DNA of 64,000 nucleotides from Planctomycetota bacterium. Lineage in GTDB: Bacteria > Planctomycetota > Phycisphaerae > Phycisphaerales > UBA5793. A program made the position numbers and the translations under genes. Location: contig JABFGK010000002.1 of the NCBI GenBank assembly GCA_013112555.1, positions 496,001-560,000 of the forward strand, written 5' to 3'. The stretch's first letter is position 1. Every line of letters starts with the position of its first letter. This document shows, one piece after another, positions 53,590 to 62,591 of this stretch. A model generated the notes under the pieces. The model was not told the DNA's origin, did no database searches, and saw nothing but the letters and a program-made list of their open reading frames with translations.

Positions 53590-54870
53590 ATGAAGCAACT
53601 GGCTCTCTGGTTACTTGGAATTGTCCTGTTTGTAGTCGCACCCGTCGTTCTTATTGCTGCGATCTTCGTTCTCGGCGGCGAGGAAGCACTCGAGCAGGAA
53701 CGTGAAGCCTGGGCAACGATCGGCGGTCCCAGGTCGATCGATGAGTATGTCCAACGGCTCAACGCCGATGTTACCGAGTCGGATCGGCAGGCGGCCGATC
53801 TCTGGTTGCAGGCAATGGCAGCGTTGCCCAGCGACACACCTGAGTTCCTGCGACTGTTGGATGAGACTGATGCCACCGATCGGCACACGCTCGCAGAAGC
53901 CCTGGCCTCGGCTCAGGAGGCACTGACGCTGGCCCAGGCAGCGGCGCGGATGGATGTGAGTCACTGGCCCGCCATTTATGATGATGATTCATCGACCTCA
54001 CTTGCAGACAACTACGGGCTCTTCTCCTCGTTCGAGCCGTCTCGAAGATTGACGTTCTACCTCCGAGGGCAGGCGATCCTGGCGCTGCAGGAAGGTGATG
54101 CGGCTGGTGCCGTCCGATCCATTGAAACCGGCATGCACTTAGCGTCCTTTGTGGAGGCACAGCCGATTCTCATTAGTTCATTGACGAGCATCACCATCCG
54201 AATCACCATGACCCTCGTACTTGAGCATGTCATGGAGCATACCGGTGCCCCCGATGCGCTGCCTGACCTTTCCACCCTGGACCGCATGATGGAGCAGTGC
54301 CGGTTCGCGCCGCTGAGACGGAAAGGGCTGTACTGCGAAGGCATATGTCAACGATTGATGTTTGCCGAAGTTGTGCCTGGGAAGCGCAGGACGTTCTTGC
54401 GCGAGAATCCGATCCAGGCCGAACTGGTAGGCACAGTGTTCGACGCAGCCATGAAGCAGAATGAAGCCGCATCCCTGAGACACATGCGTGAGTGGGTTGA
54501 GTACGTCTCATTACCTCCACTGGAACGAACGGATCGGGCCATTCCCAATGAACCGCCGTTCTGGGCTCATATCGCCAACCTGATTGCACCGGCACTGGAG
54601 CGAGCAAATGCAGCGATCAGCCAAACTGATGCCATGGTACTCCAGGCACGCCATGCAATTCATTTGACCGAGTATTATCGCCGTCACAATGCGTTCCCTG
54701 CCCCGGATGAGTTCCGTTCTCTGGCCATATACGAGGCAAACGGCTTTGTGATCACCTACACGCTCAGCGACGATGGCCATACCGTCACACTCGGCTGCCA
54801 ACCGGATCCTCGGCTGAATAGGGACGAGCGTGAGCGAGTGGGCCGTCCCACGTTTGAACTGACATGGTGA
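53590..54870 (+). CDS. Single-pass membrane protein of a local paralogue family (3 of 3)
   Basis: 426 residues, ATG at 53590 with GGAGGT nine bases upstream and TATAAT at 53565-53570. Anchor: MKQLALWLLGIVLFVVAPVV. The layout equals the two paralogues at 47920 and 49284: 'LNADVTESDRQAADLWLQAMAALPSDTPEFL', 'AVRSIETGMHLASFVEAQPILISSLTSITIRITM', 'WVEYVSLPPLERTD', and the end 'ARHAIHLTEYYRRHNAFPAPDEF', 'GFVITYTLSDDGHTVTLGCQPDP'. It is more divergent at DNA level and did not take part in the recent exchange. A weaker CCCACG..CGTGGG stem lies upstream. Confidence 0.75.
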   Translation: MKQLALWLLGIVLFVVAPVVLIAAIFVLGGEEALEQEREAWATIGGPRSIDEYVQRLNADVTESDRQAADLWLQAMAALPSDTPEFLRLLDETDATDRHTLAEALASAQEALTLAQAAARMDVSHWPAIYDDDSSTSLADNYGLFSSFEPSRRLTFYLRGQAILALQEGDAAGAVRSIETGMHLASFVEAQPILISSLTSITIRITMTLVLEHVMEHTGAPDALPDLSTLDRMMEQCRFAPLRRKGLYCEGICQRLMFAEVVPGKRRTFLRENPIQAELVGTVFDAAMKQNEAASLRHMREWVEYVSLPPLERTDRAIPNEPPFWAHIANLIAPALERANAAISQTDAMVLQARHAIHLTEYYRRHNAFPAPDEFRSLAIYEANGFVITYTLSDDGHTVTLGCQPDPRLNRDERERVGRPTFELTW

Positions 54871-54919
54871 CCAAGCCGGCCCCGGGCGAGCAGCCCTTCG
54901 GCACCGGATGCGCACGATT

Positions 54920-54967
54920 TAGAAAAACGAAACGCCCCGAGGCCGATCTGTTCGACCACGGGGCGTT
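54920..54967 (-). terminator. Rho-independent terminator of the rplKAJL operon
   Basis: Minus strand: stem AACGCCCCG/CGGGGCGTT with a 19-base loop, followed by TCGTTTTTCT. Starts 45 bases after the rplL stop. Confidence 0.85.
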
Positions 54968-55011
54968 GTGCACATTGCGAGTACGTGTTGTCAATCGTTG
55001 ATCAACGTCTG

Positions 55012-55434
55012 TTACTTGATCTCGACGACCGCGCCGGCATCGTCGAGGGCGCTCTTGAGCTGGTCGGCCTCTTCCTTGGACAACTTCTCCTTGACGGCCT
55101 TGGGGGCGCTGTCCACCAGTGCCTTGGCTTCCTTGAGACCGAGACCGGTCGCCTCGCGGACGGCCTTGATCACCTGGATCTTCTTGTCGCCGGGGCCGAC
55201 AAGAATGACGTCGAATTCGGTCTGCTCTTCGGCTTCCTCAGCACCAGCGCCGGCTGCAGGGCCGGCCATCATGACGGCGCCGCCGGCGGCCGGCTCGATC
55301 CCGTAGGTATCCTTCATGTAATCCTTGAGATCAACCGCCTGCTTCAGCGTCAACTCGGCCAGCTTGTCGCCGAGATCCGAGATGGCTTTGTCAAACGTCT
55401 TGGGCTCGGCCACGGCCGTTGCTTCATCTGTCAT
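55012..55434 (-). CDS. rplL: 50S ribosomal protein L7/L12
   Basis: 140 residues. Stalk protein that recruits translation GTPases. N-terminal dimer helices ('[31 protein letters not shown]'), Ala/Gly hinge ([19 protein letters not shown]), C-terminal domain '[69 protein letters not shown]'. Slightly longer than the usual ~120-125 because of an N-terminal 14-residue addition. Last gene of rplK-rplA-rplJ-rplL; rpoB does not follow. Confidence 0.97.
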   Translation of the reverse strand: MTDEATAVAEPKTFDKAISDLGDKLAELTLKQAVDLKDYMKDTYGIEPAAGGAVMMAGPAAGAGAEEAEEQTEFDVILVGPGDKKIQVIKAVREATGLGLKEAKALVDSAPKAVKEKLSKEEADQLKSALDDAGAVVEIK

Positions 55435-55636
55435 CGTATCTACTCACTTTCACCTGTCCCGCGAAGTCTCGACTCGTCTGAGAGGTGGCTGACCATCAGC
55501 CATTTAACCCTGCACGCCATCGGCTCCTGGTGAGCCGTCGGGCAGTAACGGGCCCGTCACACGGTCATAAACTCCCGGATCCCAGTGTACATTTGGTTCC
55601 GTCTTAACAAGTTGTCATCGTCAGGCCGTCGCGCGG

Positions 55637-56185
55637 TTACGCGCTGACCTTGTCGATGGTTTCTCCGTCTTCGAGTTTGTCCGCAATCTGCTGGACGATG
55701 GACACGATCTCGGCACCCGGCGCGGTGACGGCCGACACGAGATTCGAGGCCGGGCTGAGGACCAGCTGCACGACCTGGCCCTGGGCCTCGTCGCGCGTCG
55801 GGAACTTGCTCAACGCCTCGACGCCGTCCTTGCCGGAAAAGACATCGCCATCCAGCACCGCGCCCTTGAGTTCGAGCGTCTTGATCTTCTTGACCCAATC
55901 GACCAATTCGCGGGCGACGTGGACGACGCTCTCAGCCCCGGTCACGAGGGCAGTGGGCCCCTCAAGCAGCGGGTCGAGTGCCTTGAGTTCGGTTTCCGAG
56001 AATGCCTGCTTGGCCAATCGGTTCCGAACCACGGTCACGCGAATGTCCTTGGCCTTCAGCCCGCTGCGAAGGTCGACGTTCTGGTTCGCGTTCAACAGAC
56101 GAATATCGACGACGACCGCCTCGTTCACGCCGTCAAAGCGATCGCGGTATTCGTCGACAATCATTTCTTTTACGAGTTTGCTCAT
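55637..56185 (-). CDS. rplJ: 50S ribosomal protein L10
   Basis: 182 residues. Anchors L7/L12 dimers to the ribosome and often represses its own operon. Typical 'MSKLVKEMIVDEYRDRFDGVNEAVVVDIRLLNANQNVDLRSGLKAKDIRVTVVRNRLAKQAF' followed by 'PLLEGPTALVTG' and a C-terminal helix region. A 202-base gap separates it from rplL, long for this operon, and could hold an attenuator or second promoter. Confidence 0.95.
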   Translation of the reverse strand: MSKLVKEMIVDEYRDRFDGVNEAVVVDIRLLNANQNVDLRSGLKAKDIRVTVVRNRLAKQAFSETELKALDPLLEGPTALVTGAESVVHVARELVDWVKKIKTLELKGAVLDGDVFSGKDGVEALSKFPTRDEAQGQVVQLVLSPASNLVSAVTAPGAEIVSIVQQIADKLEDGETIDKVSA

Positions 56186-56251
56186 TATTCACCAGTCGCT
56201 CTCATGCCCGGGTTTTATCGACCGGGCAGCGTGTATGCTTGATATAGCGTC

Positions 56252-56932
56252 TCAGCCGGATGTCACCAGCACCCCCGGGGTCATCGTTCCGCTGATGGCA
56301 ATCTTCTTGATGTACTGACCCTTTGTCGACGCGGGCTTGGCCTTCTCAATCACGTTGATGAAGAACTCAATATTCTCGACCAGATCGGCCTCGGAGAAAC
56401 TCATCCGCCCGACCGGGACATGAATATTGCCACCCTTGTCATTCCGATACTCGACCTTGCCGGCGGCGTACTCAGTGACTGCCGGGGCAATGTCCTTGGT
56501 CACCGTGCCGGCCTTTGGCGAGGGCATCAGGCCGCGAGGCCCGAGCACGCGACCGAGCTTACTCACGCCGCGCATCATGTCCGGGGTTGCCACCGCGACG
56601 TCGAAATCCATCCATCCGCCGCTGATCTTCTCGATCAAGTCATCGCCGCCGGCCTCAATCGCACCGGCCTGCTTGCAGGGCTCGACGTCATCCGGGCCGC
56701 AGAAGGCCACCACGCGCTTCGTCTTGCCCAGCCCCTTCGGGAGGGCGATCGAGCCGCGAACCAACTGGTCTGCATGGGTCGGGTCGATGCCCAGATGCAT
56801 GCACACTTCAACAGTCTGATCGAACTTCGGTCCGGTGTACTTCTTGAGCACCGAAACTGCCTCAGGAAGCGGCAGCGGCGCCTCAGGCCGGAGTTCCTCA
56901 TTGGTCTTTTGTCGCTTGTTCAGTCGTGCCAT
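56252..56932 (-). CDS. rplA: 50S ribosomal protein L1
   Basis: 226 residues from the ATG at 56932 ([13 protein letters not shown]); the frame opens upstream inside rplK. Binds 23S rRNA at the L1 stalk and its own mRNA. Typical '[42 protein letters not shown]' and '[19 protein letters not shown]', '[14 protein letters not shown]', '[22 protein letters not shown]'. It starts seven bases after the rplK stop. Confidence 0.97.
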   Translation of the reverse strand: MARLNKRQKTNEELRPEAPLPLPEAVSVLKKYTGPKFDQTVEVCMHLGIDPTHADQLVRGSIALPKGLGKTKRVVAFCGPDDVEPCKQAGAIEAGGDDLIEKISGGWMDFDVAVATPDMMRGVSKLGRVLGPRGLMPSPKAGTVTKDIAPAVTEYAAGKVEYRNDKGGNIHVPVGRMSFSEADLVENIEFFINVIEKAKPASTKGQYIKKIAISGTMTPGVLVTSG

Positions 56933-56939
56933 GATGCCC

Positions 56940-57368
56940 TTAGCCCTCCACCACTTGCACACCCATGGAGCGTGCCGTGCCTTCGATGATCCGGGCAGCC
57001 GCCTCGACATCCGTCGCGTTCAGGTCTGCCATCTTCTCTTGCGCGATTTCGATCGCCTGCTGGTGGGTGATCGATCCGACGATCTCCTTGCCCACCTCAC
57101 CGGCACCCTTGTCGATCCCGGCCTTCTCCTTGATCAGGACCGATGCCGGAGACGACTTGATCTCGATATCGAAACTACGGTCCTCGTACAGGGTTACGAC
57201 ACACCCAACGACCTTGCCGTTCAAATCGCGAGTCATGTCATTGAATCGCTGAATGAACTGGCCGGGGTTGATGCCCTTGGCACCGAGAACCGGACCCAGC
57301 GGCGGCGCAGGCGTTGCCTGGCCTCCTGGGGCCATCAATTTGAACGCAGTAGCAATTTTCTTGGCCAT
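56940..57368 (-). CDS. rplK: 50S ribosomal protein L11
   Basis: 142 residues from the ATG at 57368, preceded by GGGAGG. Binds the GTPase-associated centre of 23S rRNA. Typical 'IATAFKLMAPGGQATPAPPLGPVLGAKGINPGQFIQRFN' and C-terminal RNA-binding domain 'GSITHQQAIEIAQEKMADLNATDVEAAARIIEGTARSMGV'. First gene of the operon; secE and nusG, which usually precede it, are replaced by a divergent kinase gene. Confidence 0.97.
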   Translation of the reverse strand: MAKKIATAFKLMAPGGQATPAPPLGPVLGAKGINPGQFIQRFNDMTRDLNGKVVGCVVTLYEDRSFDIEIKSSPASVLIKEKAGIDKGAGEVGKEIVGSITHQQAIEIAQEKMADLNATDVEAAARIIEGTARSMGVQVVEG

Positions 57369-57716
57369 TTTGAGTAACCTCCCACTGGAGTACCCCCCAA
57401 AAGGCCTGGCGGGGGGTGGCCGGCAATCCGAATACATGCGAATCACCAAGCCAAGGTCGTGGTCCATGCGGTCATTGATCGCAGATTGTGGCCCAAGTGT
57501 AGCAGCACCCGCCCGCTCGGCAAGCCCGAGCCCTCAAGTCAGCCCCCCCGCAGCCTCCTGCCCCGGCCACTGCGACCGGCACTGGCATTATTGGACCTTT
57601 TCGAGTCTGAAGAAGCCTCGAATCCTGCCAAACATGCCGCTCATGCCGGGCTGGATGATCTGACCTGCTCCGACTCGGCACACGGTCCCAAAGGAGAGGC
57701 CGACAATGGTCGAAGA
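57369..57716. promoter_or_regulatory. Divergent promoter region of rplK and the kinase gene
   Basis: About 350 bases. It must contain the rplKAJL promoter on the minus strand and that of the kinase on the plus strand. AAGGAGAGG (57690-57698) is a strong ribosome site, but the ATG it fits (57706) is out of frame with the kinase and opens only a 64-codon frame. I cannot place -35/-10 boxes with confidence. Confidence 0.45.
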
Positions 57717-59537
57717 ATGGGACGACTGGGCATTCTCTGGACCGGCGGAGGCAGGACCGGGCACTTGTACACAGATGAACTACAACAACGCTTCAGGTCC
57801 TTGCCGCGATGGCATCGACTCCCATTCCGGGCCACGGTGTTTGTGGCACTCGTCGTGGCTGCAAGTGTCTGCGCCAGCATCCTGTTACTGGCCCGCCTGA
57901 TCCACGTGGAACTCACCGAGGATCTCAAAGCCGACACGGCTGTGATGGCCAACTCACTGATTGCCATGCTGGGGGACCATAACCCGGCCGAGATCGAGGT
58001 CGGCGTAACCGATGCTGCCCCGGAAGCGGATCACTCAGCCACGTTCTCGGAACTTGGGTCTCGAATTGACGCATTTGGGACCGGTGGCGAACGGCTCGCA
58101 TTCGTCGTCATCGAGGCCCCCGACGGCATCCCGATCGATCTGGCCATCACCGACGACGAACTCTGGTCCTGGTTCGTGAAGAACCGGGCAGACGACCCTC
58201 GGCTTAGCGGGAAGTGGTACGGCTACGTCTCCGGCCTCGGCTTTGCCCGCTCGCCGGAAGCGCTGCTCTACCGGGCCAGCATTCCCTCGAGTACGCAAAA
58301 CAACCACCTGCTTCTCTGTGTGACCAGCAGCAGTTACTCACAACTGGTCCGAAACGTGTACGGCACCGCGATCGGGGTGGCTCTGCTGGCATGCATCATG
58401 GCCATGCCGATCACCGTCATCGGCGTCGGGCGTCTGACACGGCCGATCCGACGGATGACGCGCGCCACCCTCGAACTGGCATCGGGACAACATACGAGGC
58501 CGCTCGTCAGTGATCGGCGTGACGAGATCGGGCTGCTGACGCACGCATTCAACGAAATGGCCTTCCGCCTCCATCAGGCGCGGCAGGAACTGGTTGCGGC
58601 CAACTCCCGGCTCGAAGACGATGTGCAGCAGCGCACCGAGCAACTCGAGGAGGCGAATCGCAGACTGCAGCAGGAGATCGATACCAAGAACGAGTTTCTC
58701 CGGTCCGTGAGCCACGATCTGTCGGCCCCCTTGCGAAACATCAACGGCATGATCACGATGATTGAACGGCGATTCAAAGAGGATCTCCCGGACGAAGTCA
58801 TGCATCGGCTCGAGCGGATTGCCGTCAATGTGCAAGCGCAAAACAGAATGCTCGAAGATCTGTTGACACTGAGCCGGATTCGGACCCGGCCGGGCACGCC
58901 GCAGACCGTGCACCTGGGGCAGTTGATCCGCGACGTCATGGCGACATTCGAGCATGACCTGGCCGAACAGAACATTACCTGTGAGATGAGTGAGGACTGG
59001 CCCACAATCTTCATTGAGCCGAACCTGGTCCGACAAATTGTGCAGAACCTGATCGACAACGCGATTAAGTACATGGGCGCATCTGAAGCCCGAGCGATCA
59101 CCATCTCACACGAACAGATCGATGACGGCTGGCTGACCCTTGCCGTTGCAGACACCGGCCCCGGCATCCCACAGGCCGAGCAGGACAAAGTATTCAAGAT
59201 CTTCCAGCGCGGCTCGACCGCCACGCAGAATGACATCTCCGGGCGAGGGATCGGCCTGCCCAGCGTCCTGGCAGCAGCCGAGCGCTGGGGGGGGTCGGTT
59301 GATCTGACAAGTGAGCCGGGCCACGGGTGCCGCTTCACCGTCAGGATCCCGTCCGATCGGATTCAGCCGGCTTCCGACGCCGAGGTCCTGCCACCACCTG
59401 ACGACACCATCACTGAGCCGAACCCATCGGACTCAGACGAACAAACCACAGCGCCGGCCACGGGTGCCGGCCATCCTGAGGAAGACGCCGATCGCGACAA
59501 CGCCGTGCCGCACACCCCTGCCCCGCAGGCCGCGTAG
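57717..59537 (+). CDS. Membrane sensor histidine kinase
   Basis: 606 residues from the ATG at 57717; start uncertain. TM1 ~38-60 (ATVFVALVVAASVCASILLLA), periplasmic sensor ~61-215, TM2 ~220-240 (TAIGVALLACIMAMPITVIGV), HAMP with 'RLTRPIRRMTRATLELASGQ', a coiled coil 'EDDVQQRTEQLEEANRRLQQEI', HisKA with phospho-His in 'RSVSHDLSAPLRNINGMI', and HATPase: 'IVQNLIDNAIKYMG', 'DTGPGIP', 'GRGIGLPSVLAAAERWGG'. An acidic low-complexity tail of ~70 residues ends it. Forms a signalling group with the two receiver genes downstream. Confidence 0.9.
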   Translation: MGRLGILWTGGGRTGHLYTDELQQRFRSLPRWHRLPFRATVFVALVVAASVCASILLLARLIHVELTEDLKADTAVMANSLIAMLGDHNPAEIEVGVTDAAPEADHSATFSELGSRIDAFGTGGERLAFVVIEAPDGIPIDLAITDDELWSWFVKNRADDPRLSGKWYGYVSGLGFARSPEALLYRASIPSSTQNNHLLLCVTSSSYSQLVRNVYGTAIGVALLACIMAMPITVIGVGRLTRPIRRMTRATLELASGQHTRPLVSDRRDEIGLLTHAFNEMAFRLHQARQELVAANSRLEDDVQQRTEQLEEANRRLQQEIDTKNEFLRSVSHDLSAPLRNINGMITMIERRFKEDLPDEVMHRLERIAVNVQAQNRMLEDLLTLSRIRTRPGTPQTVHLGQLIRDVMATFEHDLAEQNITCEMSEDWPTIFIEPNLVRQIVQNLIDNAIKYMGASEARAITISHEQIDDGWLTLAVADTGPGIPQAEQDKVFKIFQRGSTATQNDISGRGIGLPSVLAAAERWGGSVDLTSEPGHGCRFTVRIPSDRIQPASDAEVLPPPDDTITEPNPSDSDEQTTAPATGAGHPEEDADRDNAVPHTPAPQAA

Positions 59538-59631
59538 CCGACCGAATGGCAGTGACGGCACCATGCACAGGGTTTATGTCCCACGGATTGGACGGCCTGA
59601 CTGCATACAACGGAGGCGGAGGAGGAGAGCC

Positions 59632-60189
59632 ATGAAAGAGGTCCCACGAATGGACTCGATATCGCAGCCTGACAGAAACACCCTCGATGCTGCGGGCGAC
59701 GCCCGACACACCTGGATCGTCGTTATCGATGATGATCCGGATTGCCGACTGCTCGTACGCGATGCGATCGAGGAGAGCATCGGCACCACGGTAAAGATCC
59801 ACGAATGTGGCAACGGCAAAGAAGGGTATGAGTACCTGTGCTCGCAACCGGGCTCGAATCCTGAGTCACTGCCCACCCTCGTGTTTCTTGATCTGGAAAT
59901 GCCGCACATGGACGGCATGGACGTCCTGCGATCCGTGCGCGCGATCCCGGAGCTGAGCCTGCTGCCCATCGTCGTGCTGACCGGCGTCGATGATGACAGT
60001 GCCGAACGACAGGTCATGTCCCTCGGCGCCAACAGTTACACCTGCAAGGGCAAGGATGCCGACACGCTGATCACGCGTGTCTCACAGGCCGCGACATACT
60101 GGACGAAAGTGCATCGGCCGCTCAATCGCGTATCGGGCGAAGCATGCACGGGCAACGAGACTCCTTCGTCGGATACGAAGGCAGCCTAG
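59632..60189 (+). CDS. Single-domain response regulator (CheY/Rcp-like)
   Basis: 185 residues from the ATG at 59632, with GGAGGAGAG just upstream. A receiver domain at residues ~25-150: acidic pair in 'WIVVIDDDPDCRLLVRDAI', phospho-Asp in 'TLVFLDLEMPHMDGMDVLRSVRAI', 'PIVVLTGVDD', Lys in 'SYTCKGKDADTL'. No output domain; the Rcp-type long loop ('NGKEGYEYLCSQPGSNPESLPT') is typical of receivers paired with phytochrome-like kinases. Starts 94 bases after the kinase stop and is the likely partner of that kinase. Confidence 0.9.
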   Translation: MKEVPRMDSISQPDRNTLDAAGDARHTWIVVIDDDPDCRLLVRDAIEESIGTTVKIHECGNGKEGYEYLCSQPGSNPESLPTLVFLDLEMPHMDGMDVLRSVRAIPELSLLPIVVLTGVDDDSAERQVMSLGANSYTCKGKDADTLITRVSQAATYWTKVHRPLNRVSGEACTGNETPSSDTKAA

Positions 60190-60274
60190 AAGCGAGTACG
60201 AGGAACCGGCCACGCAAGCAACGGTGACCGGAGTGCGACGGCGCACGCCGGCCCCCACAACCTGAGCATTATTC

Positions 60275-61393
60275 ATGACACAACAGACTCCCCCACCATC
60301 CGGGCACCACCCTCCGAGGATCCTCGTCATTGAAGATGACGTGGACGCAGCGTTCCTCCTCGATGATGCACTGGCCGACCACTATCGCATGCAATGTGTC
60401 ACCCGGTGCGGCGGCATCGGCGAAGCCGCAGCGCTCGAGTTGGACCAGTTTGACCTGGCCCTGTGTGATTACAACCTGCCGGACGGCAACGGCCTCGATG
60501 CGCTGGCAACATTGCTCCAGCAGACGCCGAACCTCCCCATCATCATGGTGACCGGCCAGAATGAGATTCAGACGGCACTCAAGGCCATTCAATGCGGGGC
60601 CTTCGACTATGTGGTCAAATCGGAGCACCTCGTCGATGTCATCCCGCTCACCGTCGAGAAGAATCTCGCCGTCTGGCGAATCAAGCAGGAGAACATTCGC
60701 CTGCAGCAGGAACTCGAAGACTCCCTGATGCAACTGAGCGAGAGTCACAAGCGGCTCGAGGAGATGGTGGGGAAACTCGAGCAGATGGCACTGACGGATG
60801 TGCTGACGGGACTCGGCAACCGCCGGTTGCTCAACGATTCACTTCATCGCATGTATGCCGAAGCCCACCGATACGGCAAGCCGCTGTCCTGCATCATGAT
60901 CGACCTTGACGGGTTCAAGAAGTACAACGATACCCACGGCCACCAGCAGGCAGACACGATCCTGAAGATAGCCGGGAGCGTGATCACGGCCAACTGTCGT
61001 GCGGCCGACCTCGCAGCTCGCTACGGCGGCGATGAGTTCGTTATCCTCCTGCCCCAGACGGAGCAGGACACGGCTGCGAGCCTGGCGGAGCGACTCAAGA
61101 ACGAGTTTGAATTGGCCACCGCACCGGGGCACGCTGCTCCCGAGTCAAACGTGCTGGTCACCTTGTCGATCGGCATCGCCTGTACGAATATGAGCAAGCC
61201 GCGCAATGGCGAGCAACTCGTACTGCACGCAGACCGTGCCATGTATGCAGCCAAACAGGCCGGCCGAGGATGCATCATGCTCAGTAGCGCCGACGGCGAA
61301 ACGGCCGTCTCCCTCATGAGTTCCACGTCGGCACCGGCGTCGCACTCGTCCGGGACGGACCGCCGGCTTGAGTTCGACGAGCCGCGACCGTGA
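60275..61393 (+). CDS. Receiver-GGDEF diguanylate cyclase
   Basis: 372 residues. A receiver at ~12-130 ('ILVIEDDVDAAFLLDDAL', phospho-Asp in 'LALCDYNLPDGNGLDAL', 'IIMVTGQNE', Lys in 'YVVKSEHL'), then a coiled coil 'ENIRLQQELEDSLMQLSESHKRLEEMVGKLEQM', then GGDEF at ~175-345: 'ALTDVLTGLGNRRLL', 'IDLDGFKKYNDTHGH', active loop RYGGDEFVILL. The signature is intact, so it should make cyclic di-GMP from GTP; no clear RxxD inhibitory site five residues ahead of GGDEF (sequence is CRAADLAARYGGDEF, with R-A-A-D present and possibly serving). Last gene of the signalling group. Confidence 0.93.
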   Translation: MTQQTPPPSGHHPPRILVIEDDVDAAFLLDDALADHYRMQCVTRCGGIGEAAALELDQFDLALCDYNLPDGNGLDALATLLQQTPNLPIIMVTGQNEIQTALKAIQCGAFDYVVKSEHLVDVIPLTVEKNLAVWRIKQENIRLQQELEDSLMQLSESHKRLEEMVGKLEQMALTDVLTGLGNRRLLNDSLHRMYAEAHRYGKPLSCIMIDLDGFKKYNDTHGHQQADTILKIAGSVITANCRAADLAARYGGDEFVILLPQTEQDTAASLAERLKNEFELATAPGHAAPESNVLVTLSIGIACTNMSKPRNGEQLVLHADRAMYAAKQAGRGCIMLSSADGETAVSLMSSTSAPASHSSGTDRRLEFDEPRP

Positions 61394-61401
61394 TGAACGA
61401 T

Positions 61402-61432
61402 ACCCGCGTGTTGTCTGAGCACAGACACGGGT
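61402..61432 (+). terminator. Stem-loop after the GGDEF gene
   Basis: ACCCG..TGTCTG - AGCA - CAGACA..CGGGT with a five-base bulge. It starts eight bases after the stop. No U-run, so it may stabilise the mRNA end rather than terminate. Confidence 0.35.
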
Positions 61433-61523
61433 CAGGTTGCGTCGTCATGTGGCCATATGACGCCTCCGCGTGAACTGTGCCACCCGAAATCGAACGTGAA
61501 TCTTGTAATGTCAGAATCGTCTG

Positions 61524-62591
61524 TCAGGAGGACTTGGAATCAGATGTCCCGCGCCTCCGTCTGGGCTGTGTCACGCGTTCGGGGAAGATCGTGGAGGATT
61601 CGCGGGTCGGCTCATCATACTTCACCCGCACCGCCCCCTGCTGGATCCGCTCGAAGGCCGACTTCGCATTGGCCGAGCCGTACTCGATGCCGATGCTCCG
61701 ACGCTTCAGTTCCCGTGCAATGGTACATGTTGTTCCCGATCCCAGAAACGGATCGAGCACGATGTCTCCCTCGTTCGAGCAGGAACGAATCACACGCTCG
61801 AGATACACCTCTGGAATCTGGTTGTGATGCTGCGGCCGGCGCTCCTTGTTGTTGCCCTGGACGCGCCCCCAGTTCTTCCCATACCAGACATCCATCGGGA
61901 CCCGCAGGCCCTTGTGCTCATCCTTGGCCTGGGTTCGCGCATCGCCGTACACCGCTGCCCGGTCCGACGGCTCCAAAACACCCTCCGGGTTCCAGGTTCG
62001 TTCGAGCGGCTCCATGACGAAGTACAGCGCATGTACCTTGCTCATAATAAACGAACCGGTCCGGTGCTGCCCGAAGCGGAAGTGCCAGACGCACCAGTTG
62101 ATCATCGTCAACCCGCGACGCTTCAGATGGAGGACGATTTCGGCAGCCGTATCGTCCGGAATATTCACCCACAGGCTCCCGGTCGGTGCCAGTGCGCTGA
62201 TGCAGGCATCAAGCCAGTCATAGGTGAAGCGTTCGTAGTCGACCCAGGGCATCCCGTCGGCCCACTCGTCATAGGGGACATCCCAGTTGAATGGCGGGTC
62301 GGCAAATATGAGATCGACCTTCCCGTTGGCCCATTCCGGGAGGGCCGGGAGAATGTCGCGGCAGTCGCCGACAAACACCTCGGTCTGCGGGTCAGCCAGC
62401 GTGTATGCCGGCGTGATCGTACCCAACGATGCCGGCTGATGCGGGTCCATCTGGTCGCCGAGTAAACGAATCTGATTCGCCGCACCGGCATTGGCCAGAT
62501 CGGCTGCCGCTTCACGCTGGCGAGCGGTCGCACCGGTCGGCATGGCATATCCGCCGGGCCGGTCAAACAACGTGTTCTTCTTCTCCGCCAC
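61524..62591 (-). CDS. Solitary beta-class DNA methyltransferase
   Basis: 355 residues from a GTG at 62591 preceded by CAGGAG (a TTG at 62657 opens the frame). Amino-methyltransferase with motif IV first (DLIFADPPFNW near residue 115) and the SAM motif I later (DIVLDPFLGSGTTCTIA near 290), the beta-class order of CcrM/HinfI-like enzymes that make N6-methyladenine or N4-methylcytosine. In between: 'YERFTYDWLDACISALAPTGSLWVNIPDD' and 'HHNQIPEVYLERVI'. No restriction endonuclease is adjacent, so a regulatory orphan role is possible. Confidence 0.88.
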   Translation of the reverse strand: MAEKKNTLFDRPGGYAMPTGATARQREAAADLANAGAANQIRLLGDQMDPHQPASLGTITPAYTLADPQTEVFVGDCRDILPALPEWANGKVDLIFADPPFNWDVPYDEWADGMPWVDYERFTYDWLDACISALAPTGSLWVNIPDDTAAEIVLHLKRRGLTMINWCVWHFRFGQHRTGSFIMSKVHALYFVMEPLERTWNPEGVLEPSDRAAVYGDARTQAKDEHKGLRVPMDVWYGKNWGRVQGNNKERRPQHHNQIPEVYLERVIRSCSNEGDIVLDPFLGSGTTCTIARELKRRSIGIEYGSANAKSAFERIQQGAVRVKYDEPTRESSTIFPERVTQPRRRRGTSDSKSS

